Below, piece by piece: positions 40,848 to 50,574 of a stretch of 64,000 nucleotides of DNA. The translations under genes and the position numbers were made by a program. Numbering within the stretch: position 1 is the first letter of the stretch; each line of letters begins with the position of its first letter. A model generated the notes under the pieces. It saw nothing but the letters and a program-made list of their open reading frames with translations, had not been told where the DNA came from and did no database searches. The DNA comes from Caulobacter zeae (lineage in GTDB: Bacteria > Pseudomonadota > Alphaproteobacteria > Caulobacterales > Caulobacteraceae). Location: positions 1 through 64,000 of the forward strand of contig NZ_PJRS01000016.1 in assembly GCF_002858925.1 (NCBI RefSeq), read 5' to 3'.

Positions 40848-41960
40848 CTATTCGAGATAGCGGGCCCGCAAGCTGGCCAGGTCCTTGGCGTCGACGCCCA
40901 GCACCTTGTCGAGATAGGCCTCGACCGAGCCGTACTTCGCCGTCACCGCGTCCAGCGCCGCTTCAACATAGGCCGGCTCGGTGCGCATCAGCACGCGGGT
41001 GATCTCCGGCGGCAGCTTGGCGAACATCGCCGCGTTCGGATCGTCCGACTTGGCACCGGCGGCCATGGCCCGGCGGGTGCTCTCGTTGTCGAGCAGGGTC
41101 TCGCTCATGGCGTAGTCGGCGATGACCTGGGCGCGCGGCACGCCCAGCGCGGTCAGGATCAGGGCCGAGGCCACGCCCGTGCGGTCCTTGCCCGCCGAGC
41201 AGTGCACCAGCATCGGCGCATCGCCAGCCAGCAGCTTCTCGAACATCGCCTTGTATTCGCCCGCATAGGCTTCCGGCATCAGCTTGTAGAAGCCGATGAA
41301 GTTGGCGCGGACGGCCTCAGGCGTCGGCGGGCCGTTGCCGAACAGGGCCCGCATGTCCATGTCCAGGCCCGCCTTGGGCGAGTTCAGGAACACCGGCACG
41401 GCCTTGCCGCCGCGCCAGACGGTGGGCTGGGTCTTGCGCTCCTGGTCGGTGCGCAGGTCGCAGACCAGCCGCACGTCCAGGTCGCCGACGGTCTTGTAGT
41501 CGGCGTCGGTCAGGGTCGACAGGCCGTTGGAGCGGAACACCTGGCCCCAGCGCACATGCTTGCCGTTGGCGGCCGAATAGCCGCCCAGGTCGCGGAAGTT
41601 GGCCGCGCCCTGCAGCGGCACCCCGCGGGTGGCGGTGCGCAGGCCGGTCTTCTCGCCATCGGCGACGACGTAGAAATAGGGGCGGGCGGCTCCGGCCTGG
41701 GCGGCGGTCACCGCAGCCGCGCCGTCCTTGTCGTCGTCGGCCAGCTTGCGCATGGCCTTCAGCGGGGCGTCGGGCGAGCCGGCGACATAGAGGTCGACCG
41801 GCGCGCCGGGGCGGCTGGTCTTCCAGGCCACCTGGTAGGTCCCGTCCTTCAGCACGACCGAGGCCTTGGTCACGGTGGCGGCGGCGGTGCGGGCCTGGAC
41901 GGCCGGGGCGGCGAGGACGGCCGCCGCGCAGGCGGCCGTCAGCAGGTTGCGGATCAGCAT
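40848..41960 (-). CDS. Exported tyrosine-protein phosphatase (dual-specificity type)
   Basis: 370 residues with a signal peptide (1-23). An N-terminal beta-sandwich-like region (about 28-105) is followed by a Y_phosphatase3 domain: NFRDLGGYSAANGKHVRWGQ, VFRSNGL, VCDLRTDQER and the active-site loop HCSAGKDRTG with Cys254. It follows the TonB receptor gene by 17 bases, so the two are probably co-transcribed; a periplasmic role in nutrient phosphoester use is possible. The substrate is unknown. Confidence 0.85.
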   Translation of the reverse strand: MLIRNLLTAACAAAVLAAPAVQARTAAATVTKASVVLKDGTYQVAWKTSRPGAPVDLYVAGSPDAPLKAMRKLADDDKDGAAAVTAAQAGAARPYFYVVADGEKTGLRTATRGVPLQGAANFRDLGGYSAANGKHVRWGQVFRSNGLSTLTDADYKTVGDLDVRLVCDLRTDQERKTQPTVWRGGKAVPVFLNSPKAGLDMDMRALFGNGPPTPEAVRANFIGFYKLMPEAYAGEYKAMFEKLLAGDAPMLVHCSAGKDRTGVASALILTALGVPRAQVIADYAMSETLLDNESTRRAMAAGAKSDDPNAAMFAKLPPEITRVLMRTEPAYVEAALDAVTAKYGSVEAYLDKVLGVDAKDLASLRARYLE

Positions 41961-41977
41961 TTGTCTATGTCCTGGCT

Positions 41978-44824
41978 TTAGAAGTTGAACCGCACGCCGC
42001 CCATGAACCGGCGGCCCACGCCCTCGGCTTCGATCGGGCGGTTGGCGTGGCCCTGGTAGCGCATGCCCGTTTCGTCGGTGAGGTTGCTGGCGTCGAAGTA
42101 GACGGTGACGCCGTCGCGCACCTGGTAGCGCAGCGACAGGTCCACCTGCTCGGTGGCCGCCCAGTAGGTCTGGTCGGTGGCGTCGGCGCTGGGCTCGTCC
42201 AGCCAGTCGTTGCGCCACTGGTACGAAAGGCGCGCCGACAGGCCGTACTTCTCGTAGAAGATCGAGGCGTTGACGAGGGTGTCCGACAGGCCCGGGAAGG
42301 CGCTCTTGATCCCTTCGGGCGTCTTGAATTCGCCGTCCAGGAAGGTCACGTTGCCCTGGAAGCCGAAGCCGCTCAGCGGGCCGGGCAGGAACCGCCACTG
42401 CTGCATGTAGGCCAACTCGATGCCGGCCATCTTGCCGTCTGAACCGTTCAGCGTGGTTGAGTAGGTGTAGCCCGTGCGGTCCAGCGTCCCGACGTCGTAG
42501 CGGTCGTCGCGGATGGTGGCGACGCTGTCGTAGAGCACGTCGTCGATCCGGCGATAGAAGGCCGAGGCCGACAGCAGGCCGGCCCCCGGCAGGTACCATT
42601 CCAGCGCCGTGTCGAAGCCGAAGGCGCGCTCGGGCTTCAGGTCCGGATTGCCGCCGCTGACCGTCTCGCTGGCGTCGTTGACCGACACGCTGGTGCGGAT
42701 CTCGCCGAACGAGGGCCGGGCCACGCCGCTGATCAGGGCGAAGCGGGCCTGGATGTCGTCGGTGACCTCATAGTTGACGTGGATGCTGGGGAACAGGTCG
42801 GTGTAGCTCTGCTTGGCCGTCAGCGGCGTCAGGCTCGCGCCGCTGGCCACCACGCCCCGGCTTTCCAGGTCGACGCTCTCGACGCGCAGGCCGGCCAGCA
42901 CCTCCCACTTGCCCAGGGTCCACTTGTTCTGGGCGTAGGCCGACAGGATGTTCTCGTCGACGGCGAAGCGGTCCTGGGGTTGCACGGCCGCCGCGGCGTT
43001 GTAGAGCCCGGCGCTGGTCGCCTTGGCCAGCAGGGCGTCCAGGTCCTGGCGCAGGCCGATGTTGTCGACGTAGTTCACGCCCCAGCCGCGCGCGAAGTCG
43101 CTGGTCCACTGGGCGCCCGTGATGCGCGGGGTGACGCTCCAGGTCCCGCCGGTCTGGGCCGCCAGGCTCTGCAGGATGGGCGTCGCGCCCGGCACGCCCG
43201 AGAAGGTGTTCCCGGTCGCCTTGCGCATGTCGTACTTCACGCCGGCCTTGAAGGTGGCCTCGGCGCCCAGCGAGGTCCAGTCGCGGGCGATGTCGACCTG
43301 GCCCGTCCAGGCGTCGGTGTCGGTGCTGTAGACGATCGGGATCAGCACGTCGGCCTGCGAACCGGTCTGCGGCAGGTTCGCCAGCGCCGTGCCCCGCGTA
43401 TAGGTCGTGCCCGAACCGCTGGTCGTGTAGAGGTCCAGGTCCGGAATGCCCGAGGTCGCGCCGCTGTAGACCAGCGACAGGCGGCCGAAGTTCTGCTGGA
43501 TCAGCGGCAGGTAGGCGCCGGCGTCGGTGTGGGTGTAGTTCAGCCGCCACTTGATCGAGGTGTCGGCCCACTCGTGGTCGCCGCCCAGGGTGTTGGCGAA
43601 GGTGTCGCTGTAATAGCGGCCGTACTGCCAGCTGCCGGTATAGGCCGCGCCGTCGACGAAGCCGCTGTCGGGGCCGCGATTGGCCGCCGTCTGGGTGCGG
43701 GCGCGCGACAGCTGGAAGTCGTACTGGTTGCGCTGCTCGCGGTCGATGAATTCCGAATAGAGGCTGTTGAAGAAGATCCGGCCGCCGTCGTCGGGGCGGT
43801 ATTCCAGGCCCAGTTGGGCGGCGTTGTTCTCGCGCTCCAGGCGGTAGGAGCGGAAGGAGAAGTCGTCGACGGTGTTCAAATCACCGTCGCGGTTCCAGGT
43901 GATCTCGCGGTTGTCGGTGGTCTGGTTGCGGCGGTAGTGGGCCAGAGCCGCGACGACGCCGAACCTGTCGTTCGACCACGAGCCGCGGATCGAGCCCTGG
44001 CGCTGGGGTCCGTCGCCCAGCTGCATCTCGCCATAGCCGATGTCGCCCGAGACGTGCGCGCCGCGACGATCGAAGGGAGAGGCGGTGACGATGTTGATGC
44101 GGCCCGCAAGGGCCTCGGCCGGCTGGTCGGGGGTCAGGGTCTTGTTGACCTCCATCGACTGGATGACGACGGCCGGCACGGAGTCGAAGCGGAACACCCG
44201 CTCCTCGGCGCCCAGCACGTTCATCCCGTCGATCGACACCACGGTCCAGCGCTCGGGCGCGCCGCGCAGTTGGACGTAGCGTTCCTGACCCTGGTCGCGC
44301 TCGATGGCCGCGCCGGGAATGCGCGACAGCGCGGCGGCGGCCGACTGGTCGGGGAAGCGGCCGATGGCGTCGGCGGCGACCACGCTCATGATGTTGTCGG
44401 CGGCGCGCTGCTGGGCGATCGCGGCGGCCTGCGAGCCCAGGATCGGACCGGCGGTCACGACCACGGCCTCCATCTCGGCGCTGTCGGCGTAGCTGACCTC
44501 GATCGGCGCAGCGCCGGCGGTCGCCTCGACCGAGCGGTCGGGCAGGCCGGGATAGCGCACCAGCAGGGTCTGCGCACCGGCCGGCAGGGCCAGGCTGAAG
44601 CGGCCTTCGCGGTCGGTGGTGGTGCGCAGGCCCAGCTTCGGCGCCGACACTTCGGCGGCGACCAGATAGGCCCCGTCCGTGCCGATCACCCGGCCGCTGG
44701 CCATGGCGGCGGTCGCGATCGCGGCGGGTTGGGCCGCGTCTGCGGCGTGGGCGGCGATCGGCAGGGCGAGCGCGGCGGTGGTGAGCAGCAAGGCCTTGGC
44801 GGCGCTCCGGCTGGCGCGGGTCAT
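41978..44824 (-). CDS. TonB-dependent receptor with N-terminal carboxypeptidase-like domain
   Basis: 948 residues from the ATG with GGGGAAG upstream. Signal peptide to about residue 28 (AAHA). A CarboxypepD_reg-like beta domain (about 40-120, GRVIGTDGAYLVAAEVSAPK) precedes the plug (DAIGRFPDQSAAAALSRIPG; GMNVLGAEERVFRFDSVP) and a large barrel ending VGRRFMGGVRFNF with terminal Phe. It imports an unknown substrate across the outer membrane with TonB energy. Divergent from a TetR-type gene. Confidence 0.92.
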   Translation of the reverse strand: MTRASRSAAKALLLTTAALALPIAAHAADAAQPAAIATAAMASGRVIGTDGAYLVAAEVSAPKLGLRTTTDREGRFSLALPAGAQTLLVRYPGLPDRSVEATAGAAPIEVSYADSAEMEAVVVTAGPILGSQAAAIAQQRAADNIMSVVAADAIGRFPDQSAAAALSRIPGAAIERDQGQERYVQLRGAPERWTVVSIDGMNVLGAEERVFRFDSVPAVVIQSMEVNKTLTPDQPAEALAGRINIVTASPFDRRGAHVSGDIGYGEMQLGDGPQRQGSIRGSWSNDRFGVVAALAHYRRNQTTDNREITWNRDGDLNTVDDFSFRSYRLERENNAAQLGLEYRPDDGGRIFFNSLYSEFIDREQRNQYDFQLSRARTQTAANRGPDSGFVDGAAYTGSWQYGRYYSDTFANTLGGDHEWADTSIKWRLNYTHTDAGAYLPLIQQNFGRLSLVYSGATSGIPDLDLYTTSGSGTTYTRGTALANLPQTGSQADVLIPIVYSTDTDAWTGQVDIARDWTSLGAEATFKAGVKYDMRKATGNTFSGVPGATPILQSLAAQTGGTWSVTPRITGAQWTSDFARGWGVNYVDNIGLRQDLDALLAKATSAGLYNAAAAVQPQDRFAVDENILSAYAQNKWTLGKWEVLAGLRVESVDLESRGVVASGASLTPLTAKQSYTDLFPSIHVNYEVTDDIQARFALISGVARPSFGEIRTSVSVNDASETVSGGNPDLKPERAFGFDTALEWYLPGAGLLSASAFYRRIDDVLYDSVATIRDDRYDVGTLDRTGYTYSTTLNGSDGKMAGIELAYMQQWRFLPGPLSGFGFQGNVTFLDGEFKTPEGIKSAFPGLSDTLVNASIFYEKYGLSARLSYQWRNDWLDEPSADATDQTYWAATEQVDLSLRYQVRDGVTVYFDASNLTDETGMRYQGHANRPIEAEGVGRRFMGGVRFNF

Positions 44825-45049
44825 GTTGGCTTCCCCTCGATGAAGATGAGGGGCGGATAGCAATTTGAACGAATGTACCGTGTGAAGCTGTCGTGAAATT
44901 TAGGCGACGGATTGATGTATTGCGCAGCATCTAGCTGAAATTATTGTATAATATGAGTGATGTTCCGCATCGCTCTCGCTTCGGGCGGTGCGCAACTTGA
45001 ACGCTTGTCCAGACTTGCGTTCGAACGCCTGTCCAGCCACACACGGATC
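44825..45049. promoter_or_regulatory. Divergent promoter region of the TonB receptor and TetR genes
   Basis: Contains TATAAT at 44948-44953 and two direct repeats, gaacgcttgtccag (44999-45012) and gaacgcctgtccag (45023-45036), 24 bases apart and one mismatch different, close to the TetR-type start. These are candidate operators for that regulator. Confidence 0.5.
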
Positions 45050-46225
45050 ATGGCTTTCGCAGACTTGGATTCCGCCGCCCAACTGGTCGAGGCGGGCTAT
45101 CGCCTCGCCCTCGAGGAGGGATTGGGGGCCGTCAGCGCGCGCACCGCCGCCGCCCGCGCGGGCGCGGCGGCCTCGGCCGTGAACTACCATTTCGGCGATC
45201 GCGCCGGCTTCCTGCGGCGGATCCAGGCCCTGGCCCTGGAGGAGGCGGCGCGTCAGCGCCTGGCGCTGGCGGACGGCGTCTCGCGCGGTCCGCGCTGGAA
45301 CAGCCTGGCCGATCGCCTGACCCTGCTGGTCGCCGAACGGCTGGAGGCCGGCCGCCTGGGCTTCGTGCTGCTGGGCGAGTTCGAGATCGAGGCCGAGGTC
45401 GGCGGCGACCTCGCGCTGCAAGCCGGGGCCGGGCAGGGCGGTGAGGCCGAGTTCGCCTTCTGGCGCGAGACCGCGCTGGCGCTCGGCGCCGGCGAACACG
45501 AAGCCGACGGCTGGGCCGGTCTCGCGGTCGGCCTGGCGACGCTGCTGCATGTCGAGCCCGACGCCGGCGAGCGCCTGCTTTGGCTGGTCCCGGCCTTCCG
45601 GCGACTGGGCGCGCGGCTGGCCGGGGCGCCGATCGAGCCCGCGCCGCCCGGTCCGGCGCCCGATGAGGTCCTGCCCGAGCGCGAGCACGCCAACGACACC
45701 GCCCGCCGCATCGTCGAGGCTGCGATCGCCGGCATCGCCGACCGGGGCGTCTTCCGCCTGACCCAGCGCGACGTCGCCGCCCGGGCCGGGGTGTCGCTGG
45801 CGGCCACCACCTATTTCTTCCGGACCAAGGCCGACCTCGTCGAGGCGGCCATGGTCGAGCTGCATCGGCAGGTCCGGGCCGAGGTCCTGGCCAGCGCCGA
45901 CGACACGGGCGTCGCCACCGTCATGGCCCCGACCGGTGGCTTCTCGGCCCGGGTGCGGGCGCTGGGCGCCCTGCAACTGGCCGCCGCCCGCGAGCCGGCC
46001 TTGCAGCCGCTGGCCGCCGCCGTGCGCGCCACCCGCGGCGCCACCTCCATGCGCATGCTCCGCCGCCAGGGCGTCAACGACGCCGACGGCTTGGACGCCA
46101 TGGTCTGGTCCACCCTGATGAGCGGCCTGATCGGCAAACTCCGCTTCGCCGCCCCCGCCGACCGCGAGGCGGCTTTCGGCGCCATGCGGGACAAGCTTCA
46201 GGCCAGGCTGTTCGGCGCGGTCTAG
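45050..46225 (+). CDS. TetR-type regulator with two helix-turn-helix units
   Basis: 391 residues. The first TetR DNA-binding domain lies at about 8-60 (YRLALEEGLGAVSARTAAAR; ASAVNYHFGDRAGFLRRI), the second at about 218-270 (IVEAAIAGIADRGVFRLTQR; GVSLAATTYFFRTKADLVEA). Each is followed by a helical regulatory region, so the protein is a head-to-tail TetR fusion, twice the usual 190-220 residues. I chose the ATG at 45050; the frame is open for 93 more bases, but those would consume the direct repeats. Confidence 0.8.
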   Translation: MAFADLDSAAQLVEAGYRLALEEGLGAVSARTAAARAGAAASAVNYHFGDRAGFLRRIQALALEEAARQRLALADGVSRGPRWNSLADRLTLLVAERLEAGRLGFVLLGEFEIEAEVGGDLALQAGAGQGGEAEFAFWRETALALGAGEHEADGWAGLAVGLATLLHVEPDAGERLLWLVPAFRRLGARLAGAPIEPAPPGPAPDEVLPEREHANDTARRIVEAAIAGIADRGVFRLTQRDVAARAGVSLAATTYFFRTKADLVEAAMVELHRQVRAEVLASADDTGVATVMAPTGGFSARVRALGALQLAAAREPALQPLAAAVRATRGATSMRMLRRQGVNDADGLDAMVWSTLMSGLIGKLRFAAPADREAAFGAMRDKLQARLFGAV

Positions 46226-46228
46226 AGA

Positions 46229-46342
46229 TCCTCTCCCTCTGGGGGAGGTGTCGCCAAAGGTGACGGAGGGGGCGTTTTCAGCTGCCGCAACGCCCGACGA
46301 TCATCCCCCCCACCGATTGCTATCGCGTTCGGGGGGAGCGTC
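46229..46342. repeat. C/G-run intergenic repeat with hairpins (copy 3)
   Basis: CTCTCCCTCTGGGGGAGG, then cagctgccgcaacgcc and CCCCCCCACCGAT with a matching G-run. Related to the elements at 35.5 and 38.1 kb. Lies between convergent genes. Confidence 0.65.
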
Positions 46343-46360
46343 TTGAAGGACGCTCACCGC

Positions 46361-48391
46361 CTACTTCAGCCCCAGCACCCCGGCGATCGCCGACCAAGGC
46401 ACGAGCTTGAAGTTCTGGTGCTCGGGCGGGAAGACGTTGCGGCCGTCCTGGGCCACGAAGGCGCCGTCTTCCAGGCCCGCGCCCAGCGAGGCGCTGGTCA
46501 CGTCCAGGCCGTCGGTCTCGGAGATGCCGTCAATGCCCTTGGCCCCGTCGGCGGTCACCGAGAAGCTGCCGACATAGGCGTTGTCGCCCTCGCGGCGATA
46601 GACGGCGTAGCTGTTGTTGCCCTGGCTGGAGACCACCAGATAGCCCTTGCCGCCCGCCTGCCGGTAGAGACCGATCCCTTCCAGGTCGTCCTTCAGGGCC
46701 GGATTGGAGGCCACGCGGTCGATCGCCTTCGGTTCCTTGCGGTCTGTCGGCTCGGCGCCCAGCTTCCACAGGGCGACGTCCTCCTCGGCCACGTACAGGG
46801 CGCCGGTCTCGTCGTCGGCGACGCAGCCTTCGGTCTGGGTGTCGAACTTGACGTCGCGCACCGGAACGGCGCGGACCTTGCCATTGGCTTGGGCGACCAG
46901 CTTCCACTGCCGCACCAGGCCGTCCGGGTCGCCGACGAACACGTAGGTGGCGCCCTTGCGTCCGCGATACATGCAAAGGCCGTACGGATCCGAAAGCCCC
47001 GTGGCCTGCACGCCGTCGGCCACCGAGGTCAACTGTCGCGTCGCTGGGTCCAGGGTGTAGAGCGCGATCGACTTGTGGGTGCGGTCGCTGGCGGCGACCA
47101 GGATGGTCTCGCGGCCGGCCAGCTTGAAGCCGGCCCGCAGGTCGACATTGTTCATCTTGCCGTCGGCCAGGTACTGCAAGGGCTGGCCCGACAGGTCGTA
47201 GACCAGCAGGCCGCCCTTCTTGTCGGTGGCGATGATGGCGCTCTTGGCCGGATCGGCCGGGTTGGCCCAGATGGCCGGATCGTCGGCGGCGTCGCCGTCG
47301 TGGTCGACGGGCCTCGTTTCCATGGTCGGCTGCACCGTGGCGAAGCCCTTGGCCGGCTTGGAGCCGGCCGCGTCGCCGGTCGCCAGCTTCAGGCCGGCGG
47401 CCACATCGGCCCACGAGACGACCTTCATGTTGGCGCCCGACTTGCGGTCGTCGGCGACCAGCAGGGAGCCGGCGAGCAGGCGCTCGCCGAGGGGGTTGCG
47501 CAGGGCGAACAGGCCGGAGGGGTTCTCGACCGCGTTCTGGTCGCCCGCCTGGATCCGGAAGGTCCCGACGAAGGCGTCGTCCTGGGCGCGGTCATAGACA
47601 TTGTAGCCGCCGGCGGTCGCGTTGGCGGCCACCAGGAAGCGGGCGCTCGGCCCGCCGTCGATCAGGGCCAGGCCCGCGACCTCGCCGGCGATCTGGCCCA
47701 GGCGGTTGGCGTCGACCAGGGTCGGCACGGCCTCGGCTTCCGGATCGGCGTCGTAGCGCCAGACGCCGACCGCCTCCTGGGCGACATAGAGCGCGCCGGT
47801 GGCGTCGTCGCTGACGCAGTACTTGGCCTCGGACGACAGGTGCAGGCGGCGCACGATGCGCCCGTCCAGCTTGCCGTCGGCGGTGGGGAACAGCAGCCAC
47901 TGGTCCATCTGGCCGGCCACGCCCAGGGTGAAGGCGTAGAGCGAGCCGTCGCGGGCGCCGCGATGCAGGCAGACGCCTTCGCCGGCGTAGTCCAGCGTCA
48001 GCGGCTTGGCGTCGAGGCCGGTCGCCTGGCCGGTGGCGAAATCGTAGGCGGCCAGGCGTAGGCGGCCGCCCTTGCGGTCCAGCAGCGCCAGCAGCGGCTT
48101 GCCCTCATGCTCGCGGACGTCGACGCCATAGACCTCGCCGCCGGCGATCGCGCCGACCCGCTGGCCGTCCAGGCCGTAGAGCTCAAGCCCGCCGCCTTCG
48201 CCGGTGGCGGCGATCAGGCTCTTCTCGGGCGCGGCGGGATTGCGCAGCAGCGCCACGCCGTTGGCCCCGCCCTCGACGGTAGGGGCGGTCGAGGCGACGG
48301 GCGCGACGGCCGCGCCCTGGGCCAGGGCCGATCCCGCGCCGAGCAGGAAGGCGAGCACGCCGACGGCGGCGCTGGCGCGAAGATGGGTCAT
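46361..48391 (-). CDS. Tandem (dual-domain) beta-propeller phytase
   Basis: 676 residues with a signal peptide (about 1-25, GSALAQ). The C-terminal half (from about 320) is a full beta-propeller phytase: DHDGDAADDPAIWANPADPA, KKGGLLVYDLSGQPLQYL, NNVDLRAGFKL, YGLCMYRGRKGATYVF, GCVADDETGALYVAEEDVAL and DLEGIGLYRQ. The N-terminal half repeats the pattern (VCLHRGARDGSLYAFTLG; YCVSDDATGALYVAQEAVGV) but lacks some calcium-binding acids. Such tandem enzymes release phosphate from phytate, the second domain being the more active one in studied cases. Divergent from a TonB receptor. Confidence 0.92.
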   Translation of the reverse strand: MTHLRASAAVGVLAFLLGAGSALAQGAAVAPVASTAPTVEGGANGVALLRNPAAPEKSLIAATGEGGGLELYGLDGQRVGAIAGGEVYGVDVREHEGKPLLALLDRKGGRLRLAAYDFATGQATGLDAKPLTLDYAGEGVCLHRGARDGSLYAFTLGVAGQMDQWLLFPTADGKLDGRIVRRLHLSSEAKYCVSDDATGALYVAQEAVGVWRYDADPEAEAVPTLVDANRLGQIAGEVAGLALIDGGPSARFLVAANATAGGYNVYDRAQDDAFVGTFRIQAGDQNAVENPSGLFALRNPLGERLLAGSLLVADDRKSGANMKVVSWADVAAGLKLATGDAAGSKPAKGFATVQPTMETRPVDHDGDAADDPAIWANPADPAKSAIIATDKKGGLLVYDLSGQPLQYLADGKMNNVDLRAGFKLAGRETILVAASDRTHKSIALYTLDPATRQLTSVADGVQATGLSDPYGLCMYRGRKGATYVFVGDPDGLVRQWKLVAQANGKVRAVPVRDVKFDTQTEGCVADDETGALYVAEEDVALWKLGAEPTDRKEPKAIDRVASNPALKDDLEGIGLYRQAGGKGYLVVSSQGNNSYAVYRREGDNAYVGSFSVTADGAKGIDGISETDGLDVTSASLGAGLEDGAFVAQDGRNVFPPEHQNFKLVPWSAIAGVLGLK

Positions 48392-48558
48392 GCGGCTTGT
48401 CCCCCGGAAACCTGCGCGCGAGCGGCGGGCCGCGCGCGAGGGCTTATGCGACGATTGCAAAACGGATTGATGACAGGCGAGCCTTTTCCACCGGAGGGCC
48501 GTTCCCTTGCGCTGGCGCGGCGATAGGCTGCGCCGACTCTCATCCATCCGGAGCCCCG

Positions 48559-50574
48559 ATGTTCGACGCCGCCCTCGAGACCGCCCCCGCGCCTGAAGTC
48601 CCGGTCTCGGAAGTCGTCGTCACCGGCGCGCGCCTGCCGCCGTCGGCCGGGGAGGGCGCCTTCGCCATCACCAGCCTGGCCGACCCGGCCTGGGCGCGCT
48701 CGACGCGGCTCGACGAGCAGCTGGCGCGGGCGCCGGGGGTCTCGCTCTTTCGCCGCACCTCCAGCTTGGCGGCCAATCCGACCACGCAGGGGCTGTCGCT
48801 GCGGGCCATCGCCCCGTCCGGGGCCGGGCGGGCGCTGGTCACGCTGGACGGCGTGCCGCAGAACGACCCGTTCGGCGGCTGGGTGATTTGGAGCGGCCTG
48901 CCGTCCGAGACCATCCAGGACGTCCGCATCGCCCGCGGCGCCGGAGCCCAGGCCTATGGCGCAGGCGCCCTGACCGGCGTCGTCGCCCTGACCGGCCGCG
49001 ACGGCGGCGCCCCGGTGCTGGAGGCCGGCGCCGAGGGCGGCGGCCAGGGCTATCGCCGCGCGGCGGTCAACGCGGGCAGCGGCGGCCTGCTGGCCAGCGT
49101 GACGGCCGAACGCTCCGACGGCTGGACGCCGGTGCGCGCGGGGCGCGGCGCGGCCGACGAGCCCCTGGCGCTCGACGCCTGGTCGGCGGCCCTGCGCTAC
49201 GACACGAGGCTTTCGAGTGGTCCGGCTATGGCCGCACGGCTTGCCGTCTACGACGAGAACCGTCGCTCGGGCCTCGTTGGCGCGGACTCCCGCTCGCGCG
49301 GCGCGCAAGCCAGCCTGACCTTCGCCCAGGCTCCCGCCGAGGGGCGCAACGGCTGGCGATTGCAGGCCTGGACCCTGGTCAGCGACCTGCAGAACCGCTC
49401 GGTCGCCGTCGGCGCGGGCCGGGCCTTCACCACCCCGGCCAACGACCAGTTCGAGACGCCGGCCTACGGCTATGGCTTGAACGCCGCCCTGCGCGGCGTT
49501 CGCGGGCCGCTGGAATGGGAGATCGGCGCCGACTTCCGCGCGGCCGAGGGCGAGACCCACGAGCGCTTCCGCTACATGAGCGGCCAGTTCACCCGCCTGC
49601 GCGAGGCAGGCGGCCAGACCGCGACCCTGGGGGCCTATGCCGACGCCAGCTGGACCGCGGGCCCGTGGCTGGTCACCGGCGACCTGCGCCTCGACCACTG
49701 GCGGGCCTTCGACGCCCGTCGCCGCGAATACGACGTCCAGACTGGCGCGGCGACCCTTGCCGAGACGCCGGCCGGCCGTTCGGCCACGACGCCCACCGGC
49801 CGCATCGGCCTGCGCCGCGACCTTGGCCCCGGCTTCGTGCGCACCGCGGCCTATGCGGGTTTCCGTCCGCCCAGCCTCAACGAGTTGCACCGGCCGTTCC
49901 GGGTCGGCAACGACGTCACCGAGGCCAACGCCGCCCTCAAGCCCGAGCGCCTCTACGGTGTCGAGGCCGGGGCGGGACTGGAGGGGCAGGGGGCGAGCCT
50001 CGCCGCCACCCTGTTCCTCAACCGGCTGGAGGATCCGGTGGCCAATGTCACGATCGGCCAGGGGCCGGCGACCTTCCCGACGGCGGGCTTCATTCCGGCC
50101 GGCGGCGTGCTGCGCCAGCGCCAGAACGTCGGCCGCATCGACGCCATCGGCATCGAAGTGGAAGGCCGCGCCAGCCTCGGCGAGCGCCTCGTGCTGACCG
50201 GCGCGGTGATGGCGACCGACGCCGAGGTCGACGGCGGCGCGCAGGCTCCGCAGCTGACCGGCAAGCGTCCGGCCCAGGCCCCGCGCGTCGCCGCCTCCGC
50301 CGGCTTGGAATGGCGCGCCAGCCAGCGCCTGGACCTGTTCTTCGCCGCCCGCCACGAGGGCGCGCGCTTCGACGACGACCTCAACACCCGCCGGCTGGAA
50401 GCTGCCACGACCGTCAATTTCTCGGCGCGCTATGCGCTCAACTCCTCGACCCGGCTGGAACTCGATCTGCGCAATGCGCTGGACGCAGACGTCGCCACCG
50501 GCCGCACCGGCGACGGGATCACCAGCTACGACGCGCCACGCAGCCTGCGGGTAGGAGTCACCTACATCCGCTGA
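48559..50574 (+). CDS. TonB-dependent receptor beside the phytase
   Basis: 671 residues from the ATG with GGAG upstream. Starts MFDAALETAPAPEVPVSEVV, then the TonB-box-like VVVTGARLP, a plug domain (DEQLARAPGVSLFRRTSSLA; DGVPQNDPFGGWVIW; AQAYGAGALTGVV) and a barrel ending RVGVTYIR. No usual signal peptide precedes the TonB box; the open frame continues 162 bases upstream but gives no convincing signal either. Either the start is atypical or the leader has been lost. Its partner suggests uptake of phytate or a product. Confidence 0.82.
   Translation: MFDAALETAPAPEVPVSEVVVTGARLPPSAGEGAFAITSLADPAWARSTRLDEQLARAPGVSLFRRTSSLAANPTTQGLSLRAIAPSGAGRALVTLDGVPQNDPFGGWVIWSGLPSETIQDVRIARGAGAQAYGAGALTGVVALTGRDGGAPVLEAGAEGGGQGYRRAAVNAGSGGLLASVTAERSDGWTPVRAGRGAADEPLALDAWSAALRYDTRLSSGPAMAARLAVYDENRRSGLVGADSRSRGAQASLTFAQAPAEGRNGWRLQAWTLVSDLQNRSVAVGAGRAFTTPANDQFETPAYGYGLNAALRGVRGPLEWEIGADFRAAEGETHERFRYMSGQFTRLREAGGQTATLGAYADASWTAGPWLVTGDLRLDHWRAFDARRREYDVQTGAATLAETPAGRSATTPTGRIGLRRDLGPGFVRTAAYAGFRPPSLNELHRPFRVGNDVTEANAALKPERLYGVEAGAGLEGQGASLAATLFLNRLEDPVANVTIGQGPATFPTAGFIPAGGVLRQRQNVGRIDAIGIEVEGRASLGERLVLTGAVMATDAEVDGGAQAPQLTGKRPAQAPRVAASAGLEWRASQRLDLFFAARHEGARFDDDLNTRRLEAATTVNFSARYALNSSTRLELDLRNALDADVATGRTGDGITSYDAPRSLRVGVTYIR

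Noticed and set aside
41961..42599. Upstream extension of the phosphatase reading frame
   Set aside because: It would overlap the TonB receptor gene; the ATG at 41960 begins a proper signal peptide.
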